This document shows positions 1-12,644 of a DNA stretch of 64,000 nucleotides, one piece after another (position 1 is the stretch's first letter; each line of letters opens with the position of its first letter). The DNA comes from Epinephelus fuscoguttatus (lineage: Eukaryota > Chordata > Actinopteri > Perciformes > Serranidae), in NCBI RefSeq assembly GCF_011397635.1, contig NC_064767.1, positions 2,601,501-2,665,500 of the forward strand, written 5' to 3'. The notes under the pieces were generated by a model. That model was not told the origin of the DNA. It did no database searches and was given only the letters and a program-made list of their open reading frames with translations. A program made the translations under genes and the position numbers.

Positions 1-1411
1 TGTAAAAGTTTTAAATGACATTCATCTGAGCAGTGATGCATCAAAGATTTTGGTTCTGGTATTACTGGACCTCAGTGCTGCATTCGACACAGTTGACCAT
101 AAGATACTGCTCAACAGACTAGAAAAGTTTGTGGGACTTTCTGGCACTGTGCTAAATTGGTTTAAATCTTATTTGCAAGACAGGGATTTCTTTGTGTCAC
201 TTGGCAATTATGAATCTGTGCGAACAAAGATCACATGTGGAGTTCCTCAAGGGTCCATTCTTGGGCCTCTTCTGTTCAACATCTATCTGCTCCCTCTTGC
301 TCAGATTATGGAATATCATAACATCTCCTACCATACTTATGCAGATGACACACAACTTTACATAACAGTGTCACCAGATGACTACAGTCCCCTACATCTG
401 CTAAATAAGTGCATTGACGAAATCAATACGTGGATGTGCCAGAATTTTCTACAACTAAACACAGAAAAAACTGAGATAGTTGTTTTTGGCCCCAAAGAAC
501 AAAGATCAATAGTCAGTGCTCACCTTGACGCCATGACACTAAAACCTACAAATCAAGCCAGAAATCTTGGTGTAGTTCTGGACTCAGACCTAAATTTCAA
601 TAGTCACATTAAGACAATTACTAAATCAGCCTACTACCACCTTAAAATCATAGCAAGAATAAAAGCATTTCTGTCTAAACAAGATACAGAAAAACTTGTT
701 CATGCTTTCATTTTCAGCAGGCTGGACTATTGTAACGGTGTCTTCACAGGCCTGAGTAAAAAATCAATCTGCAGCTCGTCCAGAACGCTGCTGCCAGAGT
801 CCTCACCAACACCAAGAGAGTGGAGCACATTACACCAGTGCTTAAATCACTGCACTGGCTTCCTGTGTGTCAAAGGATAGACTTTAAAATCAATTACTTG
901 TCTATAAAGCACTGAATGGTCTCTGGCCTAAATACATCTCTGATTTACTTGTACGTTATGAAGCATCCAGACCCCTCAGATCATCTGGAACAGGTTTACT
1001 CAGTGTTCCCAGGATCAAAACCAAACAAGGTGAAGCAACCTTTAGTTTCTATGCTCCCCGCCTGTGGAACAAACTTCCAGAATATCTGAGGTCGGCTGAA
1101 ACTGTCAGCTCATTTAAATCAGGGCTTAAAACATTACTATTTACTGCAGCTTACCAGTGAACTAGATATGTAACTTATTGTTAGGATAATCTGTAGCTAT
1201 TGTTTTTATATTTGTCTGCTGTTGCTTTTGCTTTATGTTTGCTTTTTACTGCATTTTCTGCACTGTTTTTCTTGCTTTTAACTCTTGTTTTTAATGATCT
1301 ATTGTTCCTTTAATGTTTTATTTTAATGTATTTCTCTTGTAAAGCACATTGAATTGCCTTGTGTATGAAAGGTGCTATATAAATAAAATTGCCTTGCCTT
1401 GCCTTGCCTTA
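1..1411 (+). mobile_element. L2-like (Jockey superfamily) LINE, 3' part with reverse transcriptase
   Basis: The element is cut off by the window start. A reverse transcriptase reading frame runs from base 2 to about 770. It has the LLDLSAAFDTVDH block, GVPQGSILGPLLF, and an intact catalytic YADDTQLY motif near 340-363. From about 770 the frame shifts (the LQLVQNAAARVL stretch is in another frame) and shifts again near 896, so the copy is dead. The downstream part still shows the family's C-terminal coding sequence (LHWLPV and a later LWNKLP-type segment). An AT-rich 3' UTR follows, ending in a short (CCTTG)n tail at 1388-1411. Such short tandem tails are typical of the L2/CR1 group. Clade assignment is from motif memory, not a search. 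Confidence 0.85.
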
Positions 1412-2790
1412 CAGCTGTAAAGCTGTCATCTGTCTGCGGCTCAGTCGATGTGACGTATCGTCCGCTGTGCAGAGGATTGTGGGTCAGAATAAACAGAAAA
1501 GCGTGCTGGATTGTAAACTGTAAACCACGACAGGATGTAGTAGAACATCCTGGTATTTTTGGCATACTGCATTTGACATACTGTGTATTGGGACACACTA
1601 AATCTTTTCTGGCATACTAAACAGTATGGTAGGATGGGACTGGAACGCACAGTTTGTTGTCTGCAGAGTTTCACATGTGAACACAAACATCCTGCACTGA
1701 TCACATGACCACTCTTTTTAACTTCCACTCACTTTTCTGGAGCCGTTGAACACCCGACAGTCTCCATGTTTCCTGTATGTGATAGTGCTCCATTCAGTCA
1801 GTCACCACAATCATCCTCTCAGTAACATCTGCAGTGAAATCCAGCGCAGAGCCATGAATCATAGAGTTTAATATGTGATCTAGTTTTTATCATGTTGGTG
1901 TTTCTGACTTTATTTTAAAGTTGAGTTCAGTTTTAAAAGAATTAATTTCCCTCTTTAATCTTCATGTTGAGACAGAAACGTGATCCTGGTGATGATCCAT
2001 CAGGACATGAAAGTTTTTGCTGGTCGATGACATTTAGAGAGAAAGTGGTTTTATGTTTGTAAGTGAGCGTCTGCATAAAGAAGGTGTTCAAAGCACATCA
2101 GCCATATTCATTCAGCACAGAAATAATGATGGCTGTTATTATTTTGGGTGAACTGAGTGTGTCAGCTCAAAGTGACATGCTGCAGTTTCCCTTTGTGCCA
2201 CCAGAGGGCCACAGATCCACCAACAGCCTGACTGAGAGGAGACATTAGTGGTGGACGTCACGTGACTCAGAGTCCATCAGTGATAATCAGGAGGTTGAGT
2301 CCAGGAGAAATGATGTAAAGGATGAATGAGTGATGACGTGCTGATCAATGATTGGACTGATGCTCTCAGTGTTTCCTCTACAGATGAAGGTAGAAAGTCT
2401 CTGGGAGCTGATGGGATTGATTGTGGATGATGTGACGAGCACATTGGAACATTTGAAATGTTGAAGAGCTTTTCAGAGTCGCTCAAACACAAGTGAAAAG
2501 TGAGGTCATCCCCAAAGACAGACAAAGACAAAGCAACATGAAGTGTGTCCCTCTGGTGTAGAAGAGGACACATTATGAACTCTAACAGAGGCTGAGAAAA
2601 CCTTCTTCTTCCTTCACATCATTTCACTCACTGTTGTTCTCTCTCTCATGGAGTCTCTGTCCATAAATGTGCTGCCATGTGTGAATGAAGCTGTAAGAAA
2701 CATCAGCGTAAACGTCTCCTCTGTCTCAATGAGCAAATATCACTTTAACAAATCCATGACGGCAGCAGTGTCACATATTTCCTGTCTGAA
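1412..2790. other. Intergenic sequence, no gene recognised
   Basis: Short reading frames occur on both strands but none has a recognisable domain or splice-flanked structure. Composition looks like ordinary teleost intergenic DNA upstream of the NLR gene. Confidence 0.5.
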
Positions 2791-2927
2791 GAGGGCTTAA
2801 AAGACCCAGTCTGAGTCCTGATGGAGCACATGGTCCCACTCAGATCAACAGAAAACTCTTTGTGTCCACAGACCTGGTCCAGACAGCAGAGAGCTGCAGA
2901 GTGATGAAGTCCATGAGAAGAAACTGA
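2791..2927 (+). promoter_or_regulatory. Putative NLR promoter and non-coding first exon
   Basis: A TATA-like CTTAAAAG at 2796-2803 lies about 30 bases before a possible start site near 2826. A good donor (AAACTGA then GTAAGT) ends a possible exon at 2927. The next candidate exon (3098-3127) contains an ATG that is in phase with the recognised NLR coding exon at 12645, so this is a reasonable 5' UTR exon. No transcript evidence is available; this is inference from splice signals. Confidence 0.3.
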
Positions 2928-3059
2928 GTAAGTGGACCTTTGATTGATTCCAGTCTCTAATGTGTCTCTGTTGGTTCATGTGTCCACCTCCTGTCTTTGA
3001 TCCAGACTCCACAGCACAAAGTTTATCTGACAACAAACACTTTAAAGTCTAATGATGAA

Positions 3060-3091
3060 CCTGTCTGTCTGTCTGTCTGTCTGTCTGTCTT
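3060..3091. repeat. (CTGT)n microsatellite
   Basis: About eight uninterrupted CTGT units lie directly before the acceptor of the putative first coding exon at 3098, where they serve as its pyrimidine-rich tract. Confidence 0.9.
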
Positions 3092-3127
3092 CATCAGGAG
3101 GCTGCAGGTTATCACCAACATGAAAAG

Positions 3128-3700
3128 GTATCACACTCAACACTTGACATCACATTTGATCCTGTTTCACCTTCAACATGTTCATCAACTCTCTGTTTCC
3201 TGTTTCTCTGCTCTCTCACCTCAACACTGACTCATAATAAACCTGTAAATGTACCCAAAGAGCCACAATGTGTCAATATAACCAGTTAATGGTCGGGACC
3301 TCAGAACCTCCGACCTTATGAACGCCGCTTAATCTAAAGCAGATTAACAAAACACATGCAGGTTAGTCTGTCACACCTCGTGTTAAGGGGTGTACCCTTC
3401 AGACAAACTATAGAAAAGCAACGTACTTAAAGTGACATGAACTTTTATAGAATTTACATCCTTAAAATGACAAACTTTTATGATAGCAACAATAGTTATC
3501 TGCTGCTGTGCGTGTATTAACTCTGGGGTTTTTAACCAGGGGTTACACAGAGACAAAAGTTTTCAAAGTGAATCCAACAGAAACAAATGAGAGCATCTGT
3601 GAGTGTGAGGACGATCAGCCCACGGTTTCATGTCAGAATAATATGAGCCGTGTTCACACTTTATTCTTTGTATGTGTGTAATGTTCAGTGATTGTCAGTG
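3128..3700. other. NLR intron sequence, unclassified
   Basis: No coding motif seen. Likely the start of the intron that hosts the large LINE. A short G/C-poor stretch at 3400-3500 has no feature. Confidence 0.4.
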
Positions 3701-4082
3701 CGTGCTGCTGCCAGAAGTGCCGCTGAATGAGTTCCCTCTGAGCAGTAAGTCACTAAAGAGTCTGAGAAGTCCAGTGTATTCCACACTACTGAAGCTGCTC
3801 CTCTTTTTGGAACCACCAAGAACCAGTGTGCAGAGACAAACGCTTTCAAATAAACAGCCAAAAGCTAGCCTGTGGACTGGAAAGCCCGCCGCACGAACAC
3901 ATCAAGCTAGCTTAGCCTGATGGCTAAGCTAGCCGGAACAGCTAACGTTATGCCCTTTGAAGAAGATCTGTTGCTGAGGAAAGCAAACAAAAAGATCACT
4001 GAGCTTAGAGAGGACATCAGTCGTCCTGGGCCGAGGTGGCGGTCCGGGGTCATAAGACAGCGGTGGAAGGGACCGCTTCGCC

Positions 4083-4919
4083 TAGGGTGACCATATTTTC
4101 ATTTCCAAAAAAGAGGACACTCGGCCCGGCCACGACATAGCCTACTTAAATGATACTCGCAGTTTACTCAAAGATGCCTTATAATTTTAATATATTTAAA
4201 GTTTATATGTATGGATAGAAAATTCAGTTATATTACAAAATAATATCTCTCAAAGACAGAAATTCAGATTGGCCCCTAGAGATAGGACATACACACACAC
4301 ACACACTAGAGTGTGGCGATCCGAGCCCGATGGTACCAGACAGGTCGGGTGGGTTTGGTCAAAAATGTAGCTATAAACTGTATTCGGGCTCGGGTCGGAT
4401 TCGGTCAGCTTTCAGTGAAAATGTAGTGTAAAAATAAATAAAATCCTATTGTCTGTCCTGTTTATTGCTTGGGCACTGTTATTTACGTGACAACACCTGA
4501 ACATAACACACACAGACACACATTGGCTGTTTGTTTCTACCTCTCCCCTCGCTGGAAGTCTCGGACCTCCAGCCGCCCGCCTCCACCTTGATTAAACGCT
4601 GAAAATAAAATAAAAGAGGGAGACAGGTTTTTCCTATTTTATCTTATTTTGTTTTATTTCTCCCTCTCCTCTCGCTGGAAGCGTCGGACCTCCCGCTTCC
4701 CGCTCCCATCTCAAACACGGATGTCTCCCTCTCCGCTGAGCACCCACGGCGCACGCCTGGCCTGGGACAGAAATATGCGGCCCATGCCGCACTCTAACAC
4801 ACACACACACACACAAACACACGGAAAACCGGACATTTATAAAAAAAAAAAACCCGGACGCCTGGACGGGACGTGAAAAGTGGACATGTCCAGGCAAAAG
4901 AGGACGTTTGGTCAGCCTA
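4083..4919. mobile_element. Non-autonomous hAT-like transposon (837 bp)
   Basis: The ends are inverted repeats: TAGGGTGACCA at 4083 and the reverse complement of TAGGCTGACCA ending at 4919. The flanks are a perfect 8-bp target duplication, GCTTCGCC, at 4075-4082 and 4920-4927. An 8-bp duplication is the hAT signature. The interior is non-coding and includes (CA)n near 4797-4815 and a duplicated CTCTCC...CGCTGGAAG segment (near 4541-4560 and 4661-4682). Removing it restores the LINE sequence around it. Confidence 0.8.
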
Positions 4920-6453
4920 GCTTCGCCTCCTCGCCTGAGCCTCTCCAACCGCTCTGCGGTTCTGTCTGGGGATGATCCGGCTCCGTCTCGTCGCGACCTG
5001 GACCCCTCTCCGAGCATGGCTTCCTCTCCTCCGGCAGCAGGCGGTGGTCGGCCGGTAGCTCTCCACTCCGCCGAGGGGCCACATCAGCAGCTGTCTTCCC
5101 GGGCAACGACCTCCGCATCTCGGCGTAAGATGATCCTCCTCACGGGACTGGTGCTGCTGCCTCGCCGCAACACTCGTCTGCTCGGACTCCTCTCCCTGAG
5201 CTTATACCAAAAAGGATTTCAGTGCCCTTTTTAACTTTTTAAGCAGCTGTGGAAAGTCTGTTTTTATCTCCTGCCCGATCCCCACACTTGGGCGTGGTGC
5301 GTGCCGCTTCTCGCGCACCCTCTCTCTCCACACCTGGCTTCTGTCCTCCTGCAATGTACGTGGTCTTGGTTTCATTGACAATTTTAATCTGTTTTGGAAC
5401 CGGTCTTCCTTCTTCAGGACCGACGGACTTCACCCCAACAGGTTGGGTAGCCATATCATGCTATCCTCAAACATTCAGCACGCTGTTCAATCTGCTCCTC
5501 ATGACTGACTGTTTACATCACACGCCCCCTCCACGGAAACTCTACCTGCGCCAGTAGTGGCACCGAGTACTGTTCCCCCTGCCAGCTCCCCCTACCGGTC
5601 TCATTTGTCACCAACACTCTCACCAGAAACATTCCCGATAGAGAACATCATAAGGTACAGAGCACCCCGTCCACACAGCAAACCTCGTGACAATAACATC
5701 CTGCACCCCACTTCTATACATCGCACAGGTGATGATGAGCGCACGTTCGCGAACATTACAACGTGCTGAACGTGCGCTCTCTTTTAAATAAAACTTTTAT
5801 TATAAATGACCTGATTTTAGAGAATAATACTGACAGTATTCTTTTAACAGAAACATGGCTTGGCACTGACGCACCACTTGTTCTCTCCGAGGCCTGCCCA
5901 GCACATTTTAACTTTTTATTCTCTACTAGGGGAGGTAAAAAAGGAGGCGGAACTGCATCTAGAACCAAAAATATGCTGCACTCAAATGAAGTTTCTTTTA
6001 ACAGTTACACATCATTTGAGCATCATGCCTTTGTTTTTAGCAGCCCTCCTATTCTCTGCATCACAGTTTACAGACCACCCCACCATTCCACCTCTTTTAT
6101 CAGTGAATTCTCAGAGTTATTATCAATCATACACACCACCTTTAACAGAATTTTAATAACTGGTGATTTTAATTTACATGTTGATAATACCTCTGATCCA
6201 ATGTCAAGAGAATTTTTAAACCTTTTAACCTGCAAGGATTTTAAACAGCACATCACACAGCCAACTCACAACAGAGGGCACACCCTGGACCTGGTCATAA
6301 CCTATGGCCTGTCCACTGGTGTGTCCTCTGTTGTTGACCTGGCTGTGTCTGACCACTACTGTGTGGATTTTAACATCACCAGTTTTAGCCATCAGGAGGC
6401 CCCGGTGAGAACGGTGAGGAAACGCTACCTAACTTCTGGAGTGGCTGCAAATT

Positions 6454-8584
6454 TATGGAGCTTTATCCCTATCTTTATTCAAGAGAGTGGTCTATCAGTT
6501 TGAGAGCATTATTTATTGATTTCACGTTCAAAAACCCTGCCCTCACACTCAAATAGCCTCTGCTTGCGCTTGGATCTACTCTGTTTCTGCTCAAACTGTG
6601 TGCTCGCACTCAGACACCATGTTGCTCGCACAGATTTCCTGCTCGAGCTTCGGCTTTTCTCCTCGCGCTCAAACTGTTTCTGTGCGCTCACGGAATTTCT
6701 GCTCTCAGATTTTTGCCCTGCGCTTGGATTTTTTTGTGTTACAACCCTGTTAAAATCCCCCAACCAATAGAATGCCAGATTTACTTGTTGACCAATGAAA
6801 TGATCCCTGCCTCCTTGTGGGCGCGCTCGCTTTAGTTTTAGAGCGTCCCATCCGGGCGGGTACTCTTTAACCGGGTTCATCCACTCCCACCCTCTTCCCC
6901 TGTCAGGAGTTATTTTTCAACAGTCACCGGCTCACTATACATTATCCCTTACATATACTGTATATATGTATATATTTAAGCAATATCTCACGAGAGGGAG
7001 TGATGTACTGTATATCGTCACGGCCGTGATTCGGTCATGGGCACTATGAAGACAGTTACAGCCGTGATGATATACATTACACCGTCACGACCTCGAGTGT
7101 GATTATGCATTTGTGCAACAGTTCAACAACCGCATAAACAGCAATGCTGAGTAAGGAAATGTTAACAAAAGGTGATGAAATAAATTATTTAAGTATGTTA
7201 TGTAGCTCCGCGAAAAACCCCAGTTCCCCCAGTCTGTTGCCAGGCAATGCAACACACACGCCAGAGCGATAGATAGATAGATGTTCTCTTTATTGCTCTG
7301 ACACATGCCAGGAACTCACAAACTACTTTGTATTTACATTGATCTGCAACTGTGTAACTTCGTCCAGTTCGGCTGATGAAACGTTGGCAAACCTGGATGT
7401 TGGCACGGCCGGATTCAAACACACCTGGAGGTCTGCACAGAAGAGTCCTGGCTTTCCTTTTCCTCGTCCTCTCCTGACGACCACTCATAATTTAATTCAA
7501 ATGTAATTTTAGGGAAAATATCCATCTTCTTGGTGTAACGCTATAGTGTCAGTTTGCATCAATGTAGCGAGTGTGACAGCTGGTTAATTAACGGTTGTAT
7601 TTATGTTTATAACACCTGTGAGCGGAGTGATTTTACTGTTACAAGTCCCAGTGATGTTATACTCTATATCAGCACTAACCCCAGATAGCACATCTGGCCA
7701 ATGTTGGCCCGATTTATCAAGTTTGGATGGTTAAGACGTAGCAGGGAAAGCGTTTGCTCATTGCCAAGACGTCGCTGAGGCGTCAGCCTTTATTTTCAGC
7801 ATTTCAGCTGCCTTTTAGCCAGATTGAAGGCTTTGGGTCCGTCACTCTGCTTAATTTAGTGTTGAAACTGTTAAATAATGGGATCCGGCATTAACTCCGT
7901 TAACTGTTACCAGCAGCTCAACAATCAGTCCTTCATCTCGGAAAAACAGTGGTTTCAAAACTGCGCTATTACCTGTAGCTACCGGGTCAGTTTGTTTTGC
8001 AGAGGAGGAGACCTCGACTGATAAATTGCCCATAAAATCACATTAACAACATATCGAAGACGAAGGCATCCTTAAACTTCACTATTTGACCTCCGCGGTC
8101 CTCTCCGCTCCTCTTCCCCACACTTGAGCATCCGTCCAGGCCGCGGAGGTCAGGCCCGAGGGGCGCTGAGGTCAGGCCCAGGCGGGACCATAGGTGAGTG
8201 GATTCCAAGTCTCGAGCCCTGCCCGGGACCGCGGGTGGCAGCTCCGGGCACTTCCACTTTTAAACCAAAACGAGTGCTCACGATAACCAGATACGCAGAT
8301 AACGTCAACTAGGGAAAATAAAATGAAAACACCACCGTTTTAGCCTGTTAGCTAACGTGAGCTAAACTAGCTATCAGCTAATGAAAGATAACGTTAGCTG
8401 GTGGGGACATGTGCTAACTTATATGTGCTAACTTACACCCAGTCGTGCCTCTTTAAACGGTCACAGAATAAACAGCATAGCTATTTTCTGCCAAAGGGCA
8501 GGGTTTTTGAACGTGAAATCAATAAATAATGCTCTCAAACTGATAGACCACTCTCTTGAATAAAGATAGGGATAAAGCTACATA
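6454..8584. mobile_element. DNA transposon with 90-bp terminal inverted repeats, superfamily unknown
   Basis: Bases 6454-6543 and 8495-8584 are inverted copies differing at one position in 90 (outer end TATGGAGCTTTATCCC against TATGTAGCTTTATCCC). The flanks share CAAATT (6448-6453 and 8585-8590), a likely 6-bp target duplication. The LINE endonuclease reading frame stops inside the left repeat and the LINE resumes after the right repeat. The 1.95-kb interior has no convincing transposase frame. It has degenerate GCTCGCGCTCAAAC-like repeats at 6560-6740, a short (GATA)n at 7266-7282 and G/C-rich sequence near 8090-8260. Confidence 0.75.
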
Positions 8585-10236
8585 CAAATTTTATCCAGAT
8601 TTTACAGAGCACTGCTGAAATTTTACCTGCACGCTGTGATTTTATTGTGGACAATTTTAACAGTAAATTAAAGTCAACACTTGACTCAGTGGCTCCACTT
8701 TTAACAAAAACCATAAAATCAAAACCTACACCCCCGTGGAGAAATGATGCTATCAAAAAGTTGAAAAGAAAATGCAGGAGTGCAGAGAGGAGGAGGAGAA
8801 AAACTGAACTGCATTCATTACGAAATATTACATGCACAACTCAAAACCTACAATAATACAGTCAAACAGGCAAGAATATCCCACTTTTCAAAACTCATCA
8901 CAGATAATAAAAACAACCCCAAATTCCTTTTCTCCACCTTCGATCTTTTAACTAGCACCAATTTTAACAAACCATCCAAGATTTCAACAGATGCCCTCTG
9001 CAAGGACTTTGCAGACCACTATATCATATCATCATATGATATCAGATCCAGTCGTTTATACCAACAAAATATAATTTTTAACACACCTGGATCATTGCTT
9101 TTACCTGAGGAAACACTGAAGAGTTTTGCCCTGGTTGAGTTTTCTCCCAGGTAACCCCAACAACCTGCCTTTTAGATCTGATTCCCACATGACTTTTAAA
9201 AACATTTTATGGATTCTTTGAGGAACAGATTTTAAACATAGTAAATTACTCTCTTCAGACGGGTGTCTTCCCCGCTGCCTTCAAAACGGCAGTGGGGAAG
9301 CCCCTTCTGAAGAAGAGTAATTTAGATCCCAACATTTTTAATAATTACCGACCTGTATCCAGCTTACCGTTTTTAAGTAAGATTTTAGAAAAACTGGTTT
9401 TTAACCAAGTAAATGATTTTTTAAAAAGAAATAATATTTTAGAGAAATATCAATCTTGGTACTACTGGATCTAAGCGCTGCCTTTGATACAGTAGATCAC
9501 CATATTTTATTAAACAGACTCAGAAACTTGGTGGGCCTCTCTGGCACTGTTTTTAACTGGTTCAGCTCTTATCTCACAGATCGTTGTTTCTTTGTAAGTA
9601 TAGATACATGTTCCTCCAGAAGGCATGAAATTAGGTGTGGGGTGCCCCAAGGGTCAATTTTAGGTCCAGTTCTTTTTAATCTATATATGCTTCCACTTGG
9701 GGACGTCATCAGGAGGCACGGCATCAGCTTCCACAGTTACGCAGATGGCACACAGTTGTACATGGCCGTGTCTCCTGATGACACAGGGCCAATTGATGCC
9801 CTTTTTAACTGCATTTTAGATATCAAGTCATGGATGGCAGTGAATTTCCTGCAGTTCAACCAGGACAAAACAGAGGTTTTAATTATTGGTCCTGAAGGCC
9901 AGAGAGAGAAACTTTTACCAAAACTACAAGATTTTAAACCTTCACAATGTGTGAAGAACCTGGGCGTCATTTTTGACTCTGAGCTTAGTTTTATTCCACA
10001 CATCAAAAATGTAACAAAGACAGGTTTTTATCATCTTAAGAATATAGCCAGAGTCCGCCTGTTTCTCTCTCAGGCTAACACGGAGGTGCTGATGCATGCT
10101 TTTATCTCTTGTTGTTTAGACTATTGTAATGCCCTGCTGTCTGGTCTTCCCAAAAAGACCATCTCTAACCTGCAGCTACTCCAAAACTCAGCCACACGAG
10201 TGCTGACGAGGTACCAGAGGGCGGGCGCACATTACA

Positions 10237-11198
10237 TCAATCAATCAATACAATCAATCTTTATTTCAGACTCAAAAATAGGTCCATATAAAATATAAAA
10301 ACAATAGACGACATACACACAACACACTAGACAGCATAAAAAAAAAACACACCTAAAAAACATACAAACACGCTCGCCAGTGTCTCCAGAAACTAGAATA
10401 ATATCTGGTACTGCTCTTTTTAGGCATGGTTAAAGCCATAATAATTTCATTTTTAGAGTCATTTAGCCTTGCCATAAAATTAAACATAAAATTCCTGAGG
10501 ACAGCATCTAAGGTGGGAACACCACTACACACAAACAGCTGACTGGCACTCATCCACCGAGGGACCTTCAGTAAAATTCGAAGTGCATCATTGTATGCTA
10601 CCCGTAGCTTACGATATTTAGCCCTACTGTAGCTGCACCACAGGTGGGCAGTGTACAGTGGAATACAATAGGCTTTAAACAAAGCAATTTTAACATCATC
10701 CGTACACATAAAAAATTTACGTGCCAACATATTAGCTTGTGCATACAGTACTACAGTACAGTACATACTAACCCCATTAGTCACCAGGAAGGGCTCAGAT
10801 ATGACATTACCCCATCTTACTTGCATGGTTTGATATGAGTACCAATAATGTAGAATCCGTATTAAATAAGAAGGGACCCCTCGCTCTTGTAACTTTTTAA
10901 ACAATTTCCCATGATTAATGCGGTCAAAGGCTTTAGAAGCATCCAAGAAGCACATAAACATGGTAGAGTTATGTTTACTATAGCTACTGACGGCCTCTTT
11001 CAGAGCATATATACACATGTCAGTGCCATGTTTACTTTTAAATCCAAACTGATCATCTGTGGTGACAATATATTCATCCAACCTATCCAGCAAGATTCTT
11101 TCTATCACTTTTGATAATACACTAGCCAGAGCAATGGGCCTATAGTTGTCAGTACTGGACATCTTCCCCGTTTTATCTTTAACTACTGGCACCAGCAG
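10237..11198 (-). mobile_element. Second non-LTR retrotransposon, 5'-truncated, inserted in the LINE
   Basis: The minus-strand frame encodes a reverse transcriptase unlike the host LINE: NYRPIALASVLSKVIERILL, DDQFGFKSKHGTDMCIYALK, FLDASKAFDRINHGKLF. After VTNGVS the sequence jumps to the C-terminal part (ANMLARKFFMCTDDVKIALF), so the catalytic segment is deleted. The 3' end lies at the left with a TTGATTGA-type tail (plus strand TCAATCAATCAATAC at 10237). Truncation at the right end near 11198 is the usual result of incomplete target-primed reverse transcription. The host LINE reads cleanly across the insertion (ACATTACA then CCAGTTTTAAAA). Clade not determined. Confidence 0.75.
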
Positions 11199-12004
11199 GA
11201 CACCAGTTTTAAAATGGCTGCATTGGCTCCCCGTGTGTTTCAGGATCGATTTTAAGATTCTTTTATTAGTTTTTAAATGTCTTAACGGTCTTGGGCCATA
11301 TTATTTATCTGACCTGCTTTTATCATATCAACCCTCACGGATCCTGAGGTCCTCCAGCACTGGCCTTTTAACTGTTCCAAAAGTTAGAACAAAAACCCAC
11401 GGGGAGGCTGCATTCAGTCATCATGGCCCTCACTTGTGGAATAGCCTGCCGAGAACATCAGGACTGCAGAGACTGTTGATGTTTTTAAAAGGAGGCTCAA
11501 GACTCACCTTTTCAGTTTGGCTTTTAACTGATTTCTTTTACTCTTTTAATTCTTCTATTATATTTTATTTTAATTTCTAATGCTTTTAAATGATTTATTT
11601 TTAAATCCTTATGCATTTTATTATTATTAAGTTTCTAAATCTTTATTTATTTATTTATTTATTTATTATTATTTTATCTCATACATGTTTTATCTTATTA
11701 TATTGCCTTTTAGTCTTTTAGTTTTTAGCTCCAGTGTTTCCTCATGGGGGGCCTCCACGCTGAGAGGTGTACCCGATCTGGCCGCGGGGACGTCGTCCTG
11801 GAGATCCCTCTGGTCCAGAGGACTGGGAGGCTCTGCACCATCTGTGGAGTCCACCCCAGTTTATCTGGGTCGGGGTGGTATCTGTGGCGGCGCTCCCTAT
11901 GGCCGTAGGCTGTGACACCTCTCAGTGTGGATGAGCTCCCCATAGGTGGCTCTTTCCTCACCTGGTTCCTCAGTGCCCAGCCATGTTACTGACTATACTA
12001 ACCA

Positions 12005-12028
12005 TGTGTGTGTGTGTGTGTGTGTGTA
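12005..12028. repeat. (TG)n microsatellite
   Basis: Uninterrupted TG run inside the 3' UTR of the LINE. Confidence 0.9.
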
Positions 12029-12176
12029 TGTTTATATGTGGGGGTGGGAGGGGCGGGTTTTCAATATGTATTTGTATGTATTTTTGTTGTATGTTTTTAT
12101 TCTGTGAAGCACTTTGTGCTGCATTTTTAATGCAAGAAAAGTGCTAAACACATAAAGTTTGATTTGATTTGATTTG

Positions 12177-12644
12177 TGTTGTATATACAGTGAATGTTAC
12201 ATGATGTGTCTCTGTTAAAGTGTCTGAAGCAGCAGACTGAACACACGTTGCAGAAACTGTTGATACAAAAACTGTTGGAGACAAACTCTGAGATCAATCA
12301 CAGCTTCAACTGTTTGTCATATGTCATGCTGTATCCATGGCAACGACTGTAGTCCTCATGTTAACCCTGTGGACTCAGCAGTGTCACAGTGTTAACAGTG
12401 AGAATTTAAACACATGACAGAGTGAGTGAAGTGTGGGAGGGCTCAGTGTGCAGGTCCACAGGGTGGAGGTTTGGATTGTGAGCTCCCCCTGGTGGTCAGT
12501 GAGGTTTACAGCTGCTCTCAGTGTTCCTGTCAGTCTGCTGTCATCCTGTAGGATTCTACTTCTCCTGTTGATAGCTGCTGATACTGAGGCTGAAGACTGA
12601 AAACTGAATTTCCCTCCCTGCTGCTCTTCCTCTCTGTGTGCTAG
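12177..12644 (+). other. NLR intron, end portion
   Basis: No mobile element or exon recognised. It ends in a normal acceptor (CTAG) at 12641-12644 before the leader exon. Confidence 0.5.

Larger units (their letters stand above)
3700..12176 (+). mobile_element. Near full-length L2-like LINE, interrupted by three insertions
   Basis: The 5' region includes an ATG at 3950 that may open ORF1. The endonuclease part (LNVRSLLNK at 5763, LITGDFNLHVDN near 6160, LDLVITYGLS, VSDHYCVDFN) runs to about 6453. It resumes at 8585 with a linker and reverse transcriptase to 10236 (NYRPVSSLPFLSKILEKLVFNQ, LLDLSAAFDTVDHHILL, GVPQGSILGPVLFN). The C-terminal part resumes near 11199 (LHWLPVCFRIDFKILLLVFK, AAFSHHGPHLWNSLP). 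The 3' UTR ends in a TTTGA-type tail at about 12155-12176. Breaks are a hAT-like element at 4083-4919, a long-TIR element at 6454-8584 and a second LINE at 10237-11198. The catalytic YADD is YADG at 9738-9749, and about 40 residues are deleted near 9458. The 5' limit is approximate. Confidence 0.8.

Noticed and set aside
4634..5234. Overlapping open frames on both strands near 4.6-5.2 kb
   Set aside because: They lie across a hAT insertion and G/C-rich LINE 5' sequence; no conserved motif.
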